A DNA stretch of 64,000 nucleotides from Clostridiales bacterium (GTDB taxonomy: Bacteria; Bacillota; Clostridia; Saccharofermentanales; Saccharofermentanaceae), in the NCBI GenBank assembly GCA_017510605.1, contig JAFWMQ010000008.1, positions 18,234 through 82,233 on the forward strand, read 5' to 3'. Of this stretch, positions 17,909 through 26,620 are shown one piece after another. The notes under the pieces are model-generated. The model did no database searches, was not told where the DNA came from, and saw only the letters and a list, made by a program, of their open reading frames with translations. The stretch's first letter is position 1. Every line of letters starts with the position of its first letter. A program made the position numbers and the translations under genes.

Positions 17909-18050
17909 ACCTACCGGTCTAATACTCTAATTAGTCATATTATATTAAAAAAAATACAGCAACTTTCCCTATTTTTGTCATATGTGAGTATCACCGTTGG
18001 TGTATCATATTACGGTGTTTAATTATTGATATGGAGGATTTTCAGGAATT

Positions 18051-18632
18051 ATGAAATTCGCAAGAGTTGCAGCTCTTATTTTGGGCGTGAGTATGGTAGG
18101 CGCTGGTATTGCAGCTTGCTCCAATGAACCTGAGCCGGTTTCTTCCGACATTAATGTTATTTCCACACAGGGACAGAACGCAGGTTCAGAAACATCAGGA
18201 GCTGCTGATGCTGACAATGCGGCAAGCGAGAACTATGTTTTTGTATATTCAGGCGTCAATTTCATCGTTAATGCGGACATTGACGAATCAGGATTTACCG
18301 AAGGTACTGATTTCGAAGTAACCGAAGTTGCTTCATGCGCAGGACAGGGAATGGCTAGCCTCTACACATTCAAGGGCGGTTCTTTCTCGGTTGAGACGGT
18401 TGTCGGATCAGATAAGATTGCAAGAATCGCGCTTTGTGATGATTCAGTCTCGACAGCTGAAGGACTTTATATCGGCAAGACAATCGATGATGTAAAGGCA
18501 GTGTATGGTGAGCCTACTGAATCTTCCAGTGCTCTTTACATCTACAAAAAGGGAACTTCAGAACTCCGTTTCCAGATTGACGGAGATGGCAAGGTTACGG
18601 AGATCGATTACTTCGCCGCAGGAATTCTTTGA
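18051..18632 (+). CDS. Small lipoprotein, paralogue of the gene at 23501
   Basis: The 193-residue product has a signal peptide with lipobox GIAAC (Cys about 23), an acidic Ser/Ala linker, and a C-terminal domain with EVASCAGQG...YTFKG and GLYIGKTIDDVKAVYGEPT. The latter resembles the SmpA/OmlA-like 'G..IGD....V...YG.P' pattern of many Firmicutes lipoproteins. GGAGG lies upstream of the ATG. It touches the start of the third transglutaminase protein, so they are coupled. Confidence 0.82.
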   Translation: MKFARVAALILGVSMVGAGIAACSNEPEPVSSDINVISTQGQNAGSETSGAADADNAASENYVFVYSGVNFIVNADIDESGFTEGTDFEVTEVASCAGQGMASLYTFKGGSFSVETVVGSDKIARIALCDDSVSTAEGLYIGKTIDDVKAVYGEPTESSSALYIYKKGTSELRFQIDGDGKVTEIDYFAAGIL

Positions 18633-18634
18633 TC

Positions 18635-19999
18635 GTGAGTAGTACAGGAAAGAAAATAGGCAAGTCCATATTAAAGTTTTTCGGGTTGGGTATCCTGCCT
18701 CTTGTTGCAGGAGCCTTACTTGGAATTGCGGGAGCATATTATCTGTATATCGAGGCGATCAATACTATTGAAAGCGAGAGCCTCAGACAGGTAGATATCG
18801 AGTATGGTCATCCGATCACGCTCGATTGTTTTTTTACCGTAATCCCGCCGAATACGAAGTTCATTACCAATGTTGATATGATCGATACGGGAATGCTCGC
18901 TTCTTATGATATTGCTATTGACTGCGGCGGACATGTTGTTCACTCGATTCTTAATGTTGTTGACCGCACGGCACCTGTTGCTACGGCGGTTCCTGTCAGG
19001 ATGTATTCGGGAAAAGCACCTGAACCGAAGACTCTTGTAAAAGATGTTTTCGATATGACGGATGTTCACTGCGAATATAATGACGGAGAGCCTGATCTTT
19101 CTCAGGGCGGCAAATTCAATGTCGGTGTCAGGCTTACTGATACAAGCGGCAACTATTCCGTTATTGATGTGCCTTTCAGCATCGTCAAAGACACCCAGGC
19201 ACCCGTTATCATCGGTACACACGATATTGACGTTCTGGTCGGAAGTGACACTGTCTCATACAGGGACGGGGTTTTTGTTTCAGATGATTACTGCGAAAAC
19301 CCTATACTCGATATAGATAATTCCCAGGTTAACCTTGGTGTTGTAGGAGACTATCCGCTTACATATACGGCATCGGACGATGTCGGAAATAAAACCTCTG
19401 TTTCTGTTACGGTGCACGTGGTTGTAATCGATAATGCCGAGATGACTTCTGCCGAGACCCAGGCTTATGTTGAAGAAGCATACAGAATGGCTGAAGAGGT
19501 TCTTGACACTATTATTTCTGCTGATGATACAGATGTTGAGAAGGCTATGAAGATATTCTATTGGGTACACAAGAACATTGCCTTCATATTAAGTACACCC
19601 CAGTATGATAACTGGGCTGTTGCTGCCATTAATACTTTTACCAAGAGGTATTCTTCGTGTTATGGTACCTGGGCTTGCTGCAAAGCAATGCTTGATGTAG
19701 TGGGAATAGAAAATCTTTGTGTTGTAAGAGAAAGAAGTGCCGGATGGGAGAACTGGCATTATTGGGCTTTGGTCAAGTTGAACGGGGAATGGTATCACTG
19801 CGATGCGCAAAAGTATTTTGTCGACAATGCTGCAACCGGATATTTTTGCTTCATGATGACTGATTCCGAGATCTTACGTGCTCCGACCAATCACAATTTT
19901 GCGAAGGACCAGTATCCAGAGAGAGCAACCGATTCAGTACAGAATTACATAAATGTTTATCAGGGAACGGTTTCTTCAAACTTCCCTTACAAGGATTAA
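18635..19999 (+). CDS. Membrane-anchored Ig-like/transglutaminase protein 3
   Basis: About 454 residues: membrane segment at ~17-38, Ig-like modules with DRTAPV and DTQAPV signatures, and a transglutaminase core with Cys342 (YSSCYGTWACCKAMLDVVGIEN), NWHYWAL (His) and WYHCDAQ (Asp). All three catalytic positions are present. The start is uncertain: GTG 18635 or TTG 18629 (which overlaps the previous stop); AGGAA at 18620 fits both. Translation is coupled to the upstream lipoprotein. Confidence 0.82.
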   Translation: MSSTGKKIGKSILKFFGLGILPLVAGALLGIAGAYYLYIEAINTIESESLRQVDIEYGHPITLDCFFTVIPPNTKFITNVDMIDTGMLASYDIAIDCGGHVVHSILNVVDRTAPVATAVPVRMYSGKAPEPKTLVKDVFDMTDVHCEYNDGEPDLSQGGKFNVGVRLTDTSGNYSVIDVPFSIVKDTQAPVIIGTHDIDVLVGSDTVSYRDGVFVSDDYCENPILDIDNSQVNLGVVGDYPLTYTASDDVGNKTSVSVTVHVVVIDNAEMTSAETQAYVEEAYRMAEEVLDTIISADDTDVEKAMKIFYWVHKNIAFILSTPQYDNWAVAAINTFTKRYSSCYGTWACCKAMLDVVGIENLCVVRERSAGWENWHYWALVKLNGEWYHCDAQKYFVDNAATGYFCFMMTDSEILRAPTNHNFAKDQYPERATDSVQNYINVYQGTVSSNFPYKD

Positions 20000-20046
20000 T
20001 TATATTTTGTTTAAAAACTTTAATGGGGATTAAAGGAAAATAAGAT

Positions 20047-21903
20047 ATGAAAAAACATGCAGAAAATGATCTGATGAGAATTAAAGGATATTCTTATTCA
20101 GGTGAAGGTGCCGGACAACCTTTAATGGGAACCGGCGAAGAGCTTTACAAAGAGGACTTATACACTGATTACAGTGTCGACAGACCTGTGATCCGGAATG
20201 ATGAGAGCACCTATACCGATTTTGGTGAGACGGAAGCCGATTACGGGATCAAAGCTAAAAAGAGTATCAGCAAAACACAGTTGTTTATGATCATCGGCAT
20301 TGTGGTGCTGGGTATCGTTGCAGTTGTCTGCGGTATCCTGCTGTTCAAGTCTTTTGGCGATGAAGAAAGCATAAAGTCAGATGTCATGTTAGAGGCCGGT
20401 ACGCCGATAACTATTGACCTGTTTTTTGAGAATACCCCTGTGAATGCTTCGTTCCTTACTGATATTTCAGGAATCGACATCAACGTTCCTGCGGTATATC
20501 AGTTAAAGATCGGATATGGCTCAAATAATGAGGCGGAAGTCGTATTGAGGATCGAAGACCATACCGGACCTTCAGGAGAGGCAGTTCCGCAGGAGGTTTA
20601 CCTTAACTGGAAAATGCCGGAAGCAAAAGAGTGTGTTACAAATCTGTACGATCTTTCCGGAATCGCGAAAATCGAATATCAGGAAGGGACCCCGAAGTTC
20701 ACATCCGGAGGCTCTTATCAGGTCCCTGTAGCCGTGACAGATGTTTATGGCAATACTACCGTTTTCCAGGTTCCGTTTACCATGATCGATGATCATACAG
20801 CTCCGGTAATTACAGGTACACATGATCTGGTACTTGACGGTAACCCCGATCAGCTGGATTTTTATGCCGGAGTAACGGCTACTGATGATTATGATAAAGA
20901 TCCTGTGATCAAGATCGATGATTCAAAAGTCGATTATACAAAGGCCGGAACTTACGACCTGATATATAAGGCTGTTGATAAGGCCGGCAATATCGGCACT
21001 GCAACTGCCAAGATAACAATTAAAAAGCCTTCGGAAGAAGTTACCAATACAACAGTTTCAAACGGTGATAACGGAACATATTATATTGGCGACGGTGACC
21101 CGTATGCGCTTGCGGAAAAAGTTCTGTCAAACATCAGAAAAGACAGTGATGTTGAGACTGCCAGAGCTATCTTTAACTGGGTCCATGATACTTTATGGTT
21201 CAAGCTTCTTTCCGGAACGCCTGACTATGAAGCAGCAGCTTACAGAGGATTCAAACTTCACAGCGGTGACTGTTATGTCTACTATTCCTGCTGCAAGATG
21301 CTCCTTGATGCAGCAGGCATCCCGAATATAAAGGTTGACCGTTATCCGGCACGTAACGGAAATATCCATTTCTGGCTTCTTGTCCAGCTTAATGGCGAGT
21401 GGTATCACTGTGATGCTACAGAAGGCTACAGCGATCACCCCGGCATCTGGTTTATGTGCACGGATGAGGAGATCAATGACCAGTACCATCAGTTTAACGG
21501 TTCACTTTATCCTGCCCGCGCAGGCGGTTCGACAGAGTTCAAGTCGACAGCGACCCCTACTCCGACATTAACTCCATCACCTACACCTACTCCTGAGGTA
21601 TCTGCGACGGTAACTCCGACACCTGCGCCCGGAGAAACCACAGCGACCCCTACTCCGACATTAACGCCATCGCCTACACCTAATCCCGAGGTGTCTGCGA
21701 CGGTAACTCCGACACCTTCGCCCGGAGAAACTACAGCGTCCCCTACTCCGACGACAACAGAGAGTACACAACCTACAACGACGGAGAGCACTCAGCCAAC
21801 GACGGAGAGTACTCAACCCACAACGGAGAGCACTCAACCCACATCTGAAATTATCCTGCCGTCAACGGAGAACATACCTGCAGATTTTCCATTGGTAGTA
21901 TAA
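20047..21903 (+). CDS. Ig-like/transglutaminase protein 4 with Thr/Pro-rich repeat tail
   Basis: 618 residues, the longest paralogue: cytoplasmic tail (1-77), membrane segment (78-100), Ig-like modules (DHTGPS, DHTAPV signatures), and a transglutaminase domain with Cys409 (SGDCYVYYSCCKMLLDAAGIPN), IHFWLL (His) and WYHCDAT (Asp). After about residue 498 comes a low-complexity tail of Thr, Pro, Ser and Glu repeats, probably an extended, possibly O-glycosylated cell-wall spacer. No LPXTG motif follows. AAGGAAAA precedes the ATG. Confidence 0.85.
   Translation: MKKHAENDLMRIKGYSYSGEGAGQPLMGTGEELYKEDLYTDYSVDRPVIRNDESTYTDFGETEADYGIKAKKSISKTQLFMIIGIVVLGIVAVVCGILLFKSFGDEESIKSDVMLEAGTPITIDLFFENTPVNASFLTDISGIDINVPAVYQLKIGYGSNNEAEVVLRIEDHTGPSGEAVPQEVYLNWKMPEAKECVTNLYDLSGIAKIEYQEGTPKFTSGGSYQVPVAVTDVYGNTTVFQVPFTMIDDHTAPVITGTHDLVLDGNPDQLDFYAGVTATDDYDKDPVIKIDDSKVDYTKAGTYDLIYKAVDKAGNIGTATAKITIKKPSEEVTNTTVSNGDNGTYYIGDGDPYALAEKVLSNIRKDSDVETARAIFNWVHDTLWFKLLSGTPDYEAAAYRGFKLHSGDCYVYYSCCKMLLDAAGIPNIKVDRYPARNGNIHFWLLVQLNGEWYHCDATEGYSDHPGIWFMCTDEEINDQYHQFNGSLYPARAGGSTEFKSTATPTPTLTPSPTPTPEVSATVTPTPAPGETTATPTPTLTPSPTPNPEVSATVTPTPSPGETTASPTPTTTESTQPTTTESTQPTTESTQPTTESTQPTSEIILPSTENIPADFPLVV
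21548..21850 (+). repeat. In-frame tandem repeats: 93-bp unit plus 21-24-bp Thr-rich units
   Basis: CAGCG(A/T)CCCCTACTCCGAC starts at 21548, 21641 and 21734, giving an exact 93-bp (31-residue) period with just over two copies. Shorter units encoding (T)TESTQPT follow to about 21850. They code the Pro/Thr tail of transglutaminase protein 4 and are likely to vary in copy number by slippage. Confidence 0.88.
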
Positions 21904-21958
21904 AACGCACTGTTTCAGGGAAGTTCATAATTTTGTTTTTAATGGTTTAGATCACTAT

Positions 21959-23464
21959 ATGCTGAAGATAATCGGAAAAATCGGAGTCTGCTTGTGCTGT
22001 GCCGCAATCGTTGCGGCAGCAGCCATGTTTATTATCAATGATGCGGACAACAATCTTGTGCGGGAAGTAGTGATCGAGGCAGGATCTGAGATAAAGGTCG
22101 AAGATTTCTTTAATGAATGTCCTAATGATGCAGGCTTTTTGACTGATGTTTCCGGAATTGACACAAATATGCCTGCTGTATACAGACTCAAGGTCCATTA
22201 CGGAGAAGTATTTGAAAAGGATGTGACACTGAAGATAGAAGATCATACGGCTCCTACCGGAGAAGCCCTGCAGAAGATGCAGTATGCAAATCTGGATTGG
22301 CCGGATGCTTCGGAGTGCGTAGATAATCTTTTCGATCTTAACGGAATAGCGAAAATTGAATACAGAGACGGAGTGCCTGATTATAAGTTCACGGGAGACT
22401 ACATGGTTCCCGTTGTTGTAACTGACTGGTATAACAATTCAACAGTGATCGAAGTCCCTTTCCATGTTACCGATGATCATAATGCGCCTTTGTTTTACGG
22501 GATCCACAATATCACCATAGATGATTCTCAAGGTGCATACATCAATTATTTTGACGGAGTTACCGTAAAAGATGATTTCGATGAAGAGCCGAGATATACC
22601 GTTGATTCTTCAAAGGTAAATATGGGCGAGCCCGGCACATATGAGATCACATACAGTGCTGTGGATGTTGCGGGAAATGTACGCAAACAAAATGCTCAGG
22701 TTACGATTAAGCATGTCGAAGAGAGTGAAGCGGGTGTGTCAGGAGCAAGCAGCATGTGGGATACTCCTGTCCATAATGAAGTCTATAAGATCGCTATGGA
22801 GCTTCTTGAGACACTTAAAGGTGAAGATGATACTGAGACAGCCCTGAACATTTTTACCTGGGTTCACTCAAATGTTACTTACGAACCGGTATATGCGGAT
22901 CAGACATTTGAGGGAGCAGTTTACGAAGCGCTTACGAGGCATGGCGGTGATTGCTACGGATTCTATGCCTGCTGCAAAATGCTGTTGGACTGCGCCGGGA
23001 TTCCCAACAAGACTGTACTCAGATATCCGGTAACTTATAACGGCCACTATTGGAATCTCGTATTTCTGGACGGCGAGTGGTATCACTGTGACTCAACGAT
23101 GTTCATGAATCATCAGTGGCTCTACTTCAAACAGACTGACAGACAGATATCAGATGTCAGACACCATTTCAACGGCCATATGCTTCCCGCAAGAGCAGGC
23201 GGAACATACGATTATTTCCAATATACAAATGAGACATTCGGATATGATCCGTATGCAGAAGGAACATATAACAATCAATATGTAGATGGAACATACAATA
23301 ATGATCAATACGAAACCGTGATAGATGATAACGATCAATATACTGATATAGATAATGATGATTTTCTGTATGAAGATGATGATTTTTATTATACGTATGA
23401 TGATTTCAGGTATTTAGATGAACCTTATTACGATGATGATGACGACCTAATAATATTTGAATAA
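21959..23464 (+). CDS. Ig-like/transglutaminase protein 5 with Asp/Tyr-rich tail
   Basis: 501 residues: membrane segment at 5-26, Ig-like modules (DHTAPT, DDHNAPL), and a transglutaminase domain with Cys332 (GGDCYGFYACCKMLLDCAGIPN), GHYWNL (His) and WYHCDST (Asp). It is closest to paralogue 4. The last ~90 residues are a tail very rich in Asp, Tyr and Asn (clusters such as YDDDDD), unlike the other four. Such a tail could bind cations or be a cross-linking substrate through its Tyr residues; this is inference. No strong Shine-Dalgarno is visible. Confidence 0.83.
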   Translation: MLKIIGKIGVCLCCAAIVAAAAMFIINDADNNLVREVVIEAGSEIKVEDFFNECPNDAGFLTDVSGIDTNMPAVYRLKVHYGEVFEKDVTLKIEDHTAPTGEALQKMQYANLDWPDASECVDNLFDLNGIAKIEYRDGVPDYKFTGDYMVPVVVTDWYNNSTVIEVPFHVTDDHNAPLFYGIHNITIDDSQGAYINYFDGVTVKDDFDEEPRYTVDSSKVNMGEPGTYEITYSAVDVAGNVRKQNAQVTIKHVEESEAGVSGASSMWDTPVHNEVYKIAMELLETLKGEDDTETALNIFTWVHSNVTYEPVYADQTFEGAVYEALTRHGGDCYGFYACCKMLLDCAGIPNKTVLRYPVTYNGHYWNLVFLDGEWYHCDSTMFMNHQWLYFKQTDRQISDVRHHFNGHMLPARAGGTYDYFQYTNETFGYDPYAEGTYNNQYVDGTYNNDQYETVIDDNDQYTDIDNDDFLYEDDDFYYTYDDFRYLDEPYYDDDDDLIIFE

Positions 23465-23500
23465 AGATAATAGGAAAAACAAAGACAGGAGAAAGACAAA

Positions 23501-24073
23501 ATGAAAAAAACAACAATTCTTACAACTGCAATCAGCTTATGCATGGCGGCATCAATGTTGGCAGGATGCAGCCAGGGCTCATCCGGCGGGGAGACCGCGG
23601 TAGCAACACGGATCGAGGGCGGTCAGACACAGATCTCGGTCGAAGCTTCGGAGGCTGCGTCCGTATCATCTGAAGACAAATACAAATTCACATACAAGGG
23701 TTACGAGATTGCTCCCGGTTCAAATGCAGCAGCGGCTCTTGAAGCATTCGGCGATGATTATGACAGGGTCGAGGTAGCTTCCTGCGCTTATCAGGGCGTG
23801 GATATTGTATACACCTATCCCGGATTTACACTTTATGCGTTTTCTGATTCAGGCGTTGAATATATCAATGTCATCGAGGTTACCGATTCTCTGATCGACT
23901 GCGGCGGAATATCTGTCGGCGATTCGATTCAGAAAGCCAAGGATATCTACGGAACCCCCGATGTCGGAGACGATTACGGTGTTCTTTACCGTTCAGGAAA
24001 GACTGAACTTCAGATCTCTACCGACGGTGTTGATACGATCATCGCGATTGTTTACAAGAGAGTTGCAGAATAA
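23501..24073 (+). CDS. Small lipoprotein, paralogue of the gene at 18051
   Basis: The 190-residue product has a signal peptide with lipobox LAGC (Cys about 23) and a mature domain with FTYKGYEI, EVASCAYQG, YTYPGFTLY and GGISVGDSIQKAKDIYGTPD. The same blocks, in the same order, are in the 18051 lipoprotein. AGGAGAAAG lies upstream of the ATG. It is the last gene of the transglutaminase locus, 36 nt after paralogue 5. Confidence 0.82.
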   Translation: MKKTTILTTAISLCMAASMLAGCSQGSSGGETAVATRIEGGQTQISVEASEAASVSSEDKYKFTYKGYEIAPGSNAAAALEAFGDDYDRVEVASCAYQGVDIVYTYPGFTLYAFSDSGVEYINVIEVTDSLIDCGGISVGDSIQKAKDIYGTPDVGDDYGVLYRSGKTELQISTDGVDTIIAIVYKRVAE

Positions 24074-24136
24074 TCGCGAAAAAAGGCGGATTTTGAAGAA
24101 TTTAGGAGAATTTCCAAAGTTTTTTGTGCGAAATTG

Positions 24137-24165
24137 TTGACATATCCGTTTAGGGCGGTTATTAT
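24137..24165 (+). promoter_or_regulatory. Consensus promoter of rplM-rpsI
   Basis: Perfect TTGACA (24137-24142), 17-bp spacer and TATTAT (24160-24165). Transcription should start near 24172, at the base of the L13 leader hairpin. Confidence 0.85.
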
Positions 24166-24171
24166 ATGCAG

Positions 24172-24246
24172 GCTTGCGCATAAAAAGGGTGTATTACGCC
24201 CTTTCGTAAGATAAAAAGATTCAATGAATTTCAAGGAGAAAGACAC
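24172..24246 (+). promoter_or_regulatory. Ribosomal protein L13 leader
   Basis: CTTGCG (24173 region) pairs with CGTAAG and encloses an AAAGGG/CCCTTT hairpin just after the promoter and before rplM. Position and shape match the Firmicutes L13 leader, which binds L13 for feedback control. Confidence 0.7.
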
Positions 24247-24675
24247 ATGGCTACATATGTTGCAACCAAGGATTCAATAGAAAGGAAATGGCTTGTAATC
24301 GACGCTGAGGGCATGGTTCTCGGACGTCTGGCTACAGAAGTTGCTAAGCTCTTAAGAGGTAAGCATAAGCCTACATATACTCCTTTCCTTGATACCGGAG
24401 ATAATGTAATCGTAATCAACGCTTCCAAGGTAGTTCTTACCGGCAAGAAGCTCGACGATAAGATCTATCGTCATCACTCCGGATTCCCGGGTGGAATGAA
24501 GGAAATTGACTACCGTACTTTGATGGCAAAGAACCCTGAGAAGGCTGTAGAGCTCGCAGTTAAGGGCATGCTCCCTAAGAACTCCCTCGGCCGTCAGATG
24601 TTCAGAAAGCTTCATGTTTATGCCGGCCCCGAGCACGAGCAGGCAGCTCAGAAGCCTGAAGTTTACACATTCTAA
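24247..24675 (+). CDS. rplM: 50S ribosomal protein L13
   Basis: A 142-residue protein with [28 protein letters not shown] and [23 protein letters not shown], all L13 signatures, at the normal length. L13 is an early 50S assembly protein. AAGGAG lies upstream of the ATG. It is cotranscribed with rpsI 17 nt downstream, the universal pair. Confidence 0.98.
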   Translation: MATYVATKDSIERKWLVIDAEGMVLGRLATEVAKLLRGKHKPTYTPFLDTGDNVIVINASKVVLTGKKLDDKIYRHHSGFPGGMKEIDYRTLMAKNPEKAVELAVKGMLPKNSLGRQMFRKLHVYAGPEHEQAAQKPEVYTF

Positions 24676-24692
24676 TCGGAGGACTACTGATA

Positions 24693-25106
24693 ATGGCAGC
24701 AAAGAAAACAAGCAGCAAAGTATATTATTACGGCACAGGCCGTCGTAAGGACGCAGTAGCAGCCGTTCGTCTGATCCCCGGTAAGGGCAAGATCACAATC
24801 AACGGTAAGGATATCGATGATTACTTCGGTCTTGATACACTGAAGCTCATCGTTCGTCAGCCTCTTGCAGCTACGCAGACAGAGGACAAGTTCGATATCA
24901 TCGTTAAGGCTGTTGGCGGCGGTATCTCCGGCCAGGCAGGCGCTATCCGTCACGGTATCGCAAGAGCTTTGGTTGAAGCTGATGAGGAGAGCTACAAGGC
25001 AGTTCTCAAGGAGAGCGGATTCCTCACACGTGATGCACGTATGAAGGAGAGAAAGAAGCCGGGTCTCAAGAAGGCAAGAAAAGCTTCTCAGTTCTCAAAG
25101 CGTTAA
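24693..25106 (+). CDS. rpsI: 30S ribosomal protein S9
   Basis: A 137-residue protein with [35 protein letters not shown] and the basic C-terminus [16 protein letters not shown], whose final Arg reaches the P-site tRNA. A short Lys/Ser-rich N-terminal extension is present. It ends in a terminator. Confidence 0.98.
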   Translation: MAAKKTSSKVYYYGTGRRKDAVAAVRLIPGKGKITINGKDIDDYFGLDTLKLIVRQPLAATQTEDKFDIIVKAVGGGISGQAGAIRHGIARALVEADEESYKAVLKESGFLTRDARMKERKKPGLKKARKASQFSKR

Positions 25107-25136
25107 TCGTTATTCCGGTTTACGAAGACTATTCAG

Positions 25137-25168
25137 GGCCGTTCCGTTTGGAGCGGCCTTTATATTTT
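25137..25168 (+). terminator. Terminator after rpsI
   Basis: GGCCGTTCC-GTTT-GGAGCGGCC (one G-T pair) is followed by TTTATATTTT. Confidence 0.85.
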
Positions 25169-25236
25169 CGGGAACCGGTTTTGACGGATATGCAACAATA
25201 ACAGTGAAAATAAACTCTTACCCGGCGTCTGACTAT

Positions 25237-25340
25237 TTTGCCGACTGATTTGCTTCGAAAACTCGGACAAACAGTCGGAAATCCGAAATTCCGACTTTTT
25301 TGCCGAGTTTATTGGCCCGAAAAGTCGGAAAACCGAAGTG
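25237..25340. repeat. Short array of TCGGAA/TTCCGA inverted repeats upstream of tsaE
   Basis: CCGACT occurs at 25241 and 25291, and AGTCGGAA at 25273 and 25323, both 50 bp apart. AGTCGGAA (25273-25280) and TTCCGACT (25289-25296) form a perfect 8-bp inverted repeat with an 8-bp spacer. TTTGCCGA also appears twice. The motif and spacing recall the 53-bp array at 3511. Apart from the rpsI terminator nothing else is visible between 25107 and 25427. Confidence 0.7.
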
Positions 25341-25427
25341 TTATCAGCTTGTCCGCAGGTATATCTTTGCTATTTATCCTTCCTGAATGTACAATTACTA
25401 CGCGAACTCGAAAAGGATTATCACGAA

Positions 25428-25907
25428 ATGATCAGATTTAAGACCACATCTCCCGAACAGACCGAGAAGTTTGGCTATGAACTGGCCAAATCACTTGTCG
25501 GCGGTGACGTTATAGCACTGACCGGAGACCTCGGTGCGGGGAAGACCTGCCTTACCAGGGGTATCGCAAACGGTCTTGGATCCACGTCCCATGTGTCCAG
25601 TCCGACATTTACGATCGTCAATGAGTATGAGGGCGGAAGGCTGATGCTGTTCCATTTCGATACATACAGATTATCGGGTCCTGATGATTTCCTCATGAGC
25701 GGACTGGATGAGTACTTTTACAGAGGCGGTGTATGTGTCATAGAATGGAGCGATATCATTGAGGACATTTTGCCTGAAGAAACGGTCAGGATGACTATAA
25801 CAGGTGACGGCAATGAGAGAACATTCGAATGCCAAAGCCCGGAGAAGCATAAGAAATATATCATTGAGGCCGCCGCAAAAGCAGGCGCGGAACCTGAAGA
25901 ATCATGA
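25428..25907 (+). CDS. tsaE: tRNA t6A synthesis ATPase TsaE
   Basis: The 159-residue protein has the TsaE P-loop ALTGDLGAGKTCLTRGIANGLG, VSSPTFTIVNEYEG, FHFDTYRL and the C-terminal VCVIEWSD. TsaE works with TsaB and TsaD to make N6-threonylcarbamoyl-A37 in ANN-reading tRNAs. The frame is open 90 nt further up, but AAAAGGA at 25411-25417 and homology place the start at this ATG. It overlaps tsaB by 4 nt. Confidence 0.95.
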   Translation: MIRFKTTSPEQTEKFGYELAKSLVGGDVIALTGDLGAGKTCLTRGIANGLGSTSHVSSPTFTIVNEYEGGRLMLFHFDTYRLSGPDDFLMSGLDEYFYRGGVCVIEWSDIIEDILPEETVRMTITGDGNERTFECQSPEKHKKYIIEAAAKAGAEPEES

Positions 25908-26620
25908 AATTACTTGTATGTGATACATCTAACAGCAACTGCAGTGCCGGAGTTTTCGAAGACGGCAAAGAGATATGCTATGAGCTCTCATTTGAAACTC
26001 TGACTCATTCCGAGACTTTCATGCCTTTGGTTCACAGAGTCATGTTAAAAGCGGGTGTAAAACACGAAGATCTTGACGGATACGCCGTTACGGTCGGTCC
26101 CGGATCTTTTACGGGAATACGGATAGGCCTTTCAGCGGTTAAGGGTATGGCACTGGCTTCAGGCAAGAAGTGTATAGCGGTGTCTTCGACGGAAGCACTT
26201 GCAAGATCCTGTGAGAATGCAACAATGACTCCGAAGGATGAGACATTGATCGTTCCCGCGATCGACGCAAGGAATAACCGTGTTTTCGCACAGGCTGCAG
26301 AAGATGATACGCTCAAACCTTTAGTGGCCGAGAATGCGTATGATGCAGATGATTTCGTCTCAAAGATTGAGAAGATACCTGAGGTTATTTACGGTAAGAG
26401 GCACCAGATAATAGTGGTCGGAAGCGGTGCAACCGTTATGAAGAAAGCTTTTGAGAAGGCCGGATCGGGACTTAATATCTATTTTGCTCCCGGTGCAGCC
26501 ATTGTCCCTTCAGGTGTTGCGCGTGCAGCATTTGCCGGCGGAGAACTGATCGATGCAAGAGACCTTAAGGCTTCTTATTGTGCTGTCTCGCAGGCTGAGA
26601 GGCTCAGGAAAAATGAATGA
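25904..26620 (+). CDS. tsaB: tRNA t6A synthesis protein TsaB
   Basis: The 238-residue ASKHA-fold protein has CDTSNSNCSAGVF at the start and VGPGSFTGIRIGLSAVKGMA, the TsaB signature. It forms the dimer core with TsaD. It overlaps tsaE by 4 nt (ATGA) and rimI by 8 nt. tsaD is not in this window. Confidence 0.95.
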   Translation: MKLLVCDTSNSNCSAGVFEDGKEICYELSFETLTHSETFMPLVHRVMLKAGVKHEDLDGYAVTVGPGSFTGIRIGLSAVKGMALASGKKCIAVSSTEALARSCENATMTPKDETLIVPAIDARNNRVFAQAAEDDTLKPLVAENAYDADDFVSKIEKIPEVIYGKRHQIIVVGSGATVMKKAFEKAGSGLNIYFAPGAAIVPSGVARAAFAGGELIDARDLKASYCAVSQAERLRKNE

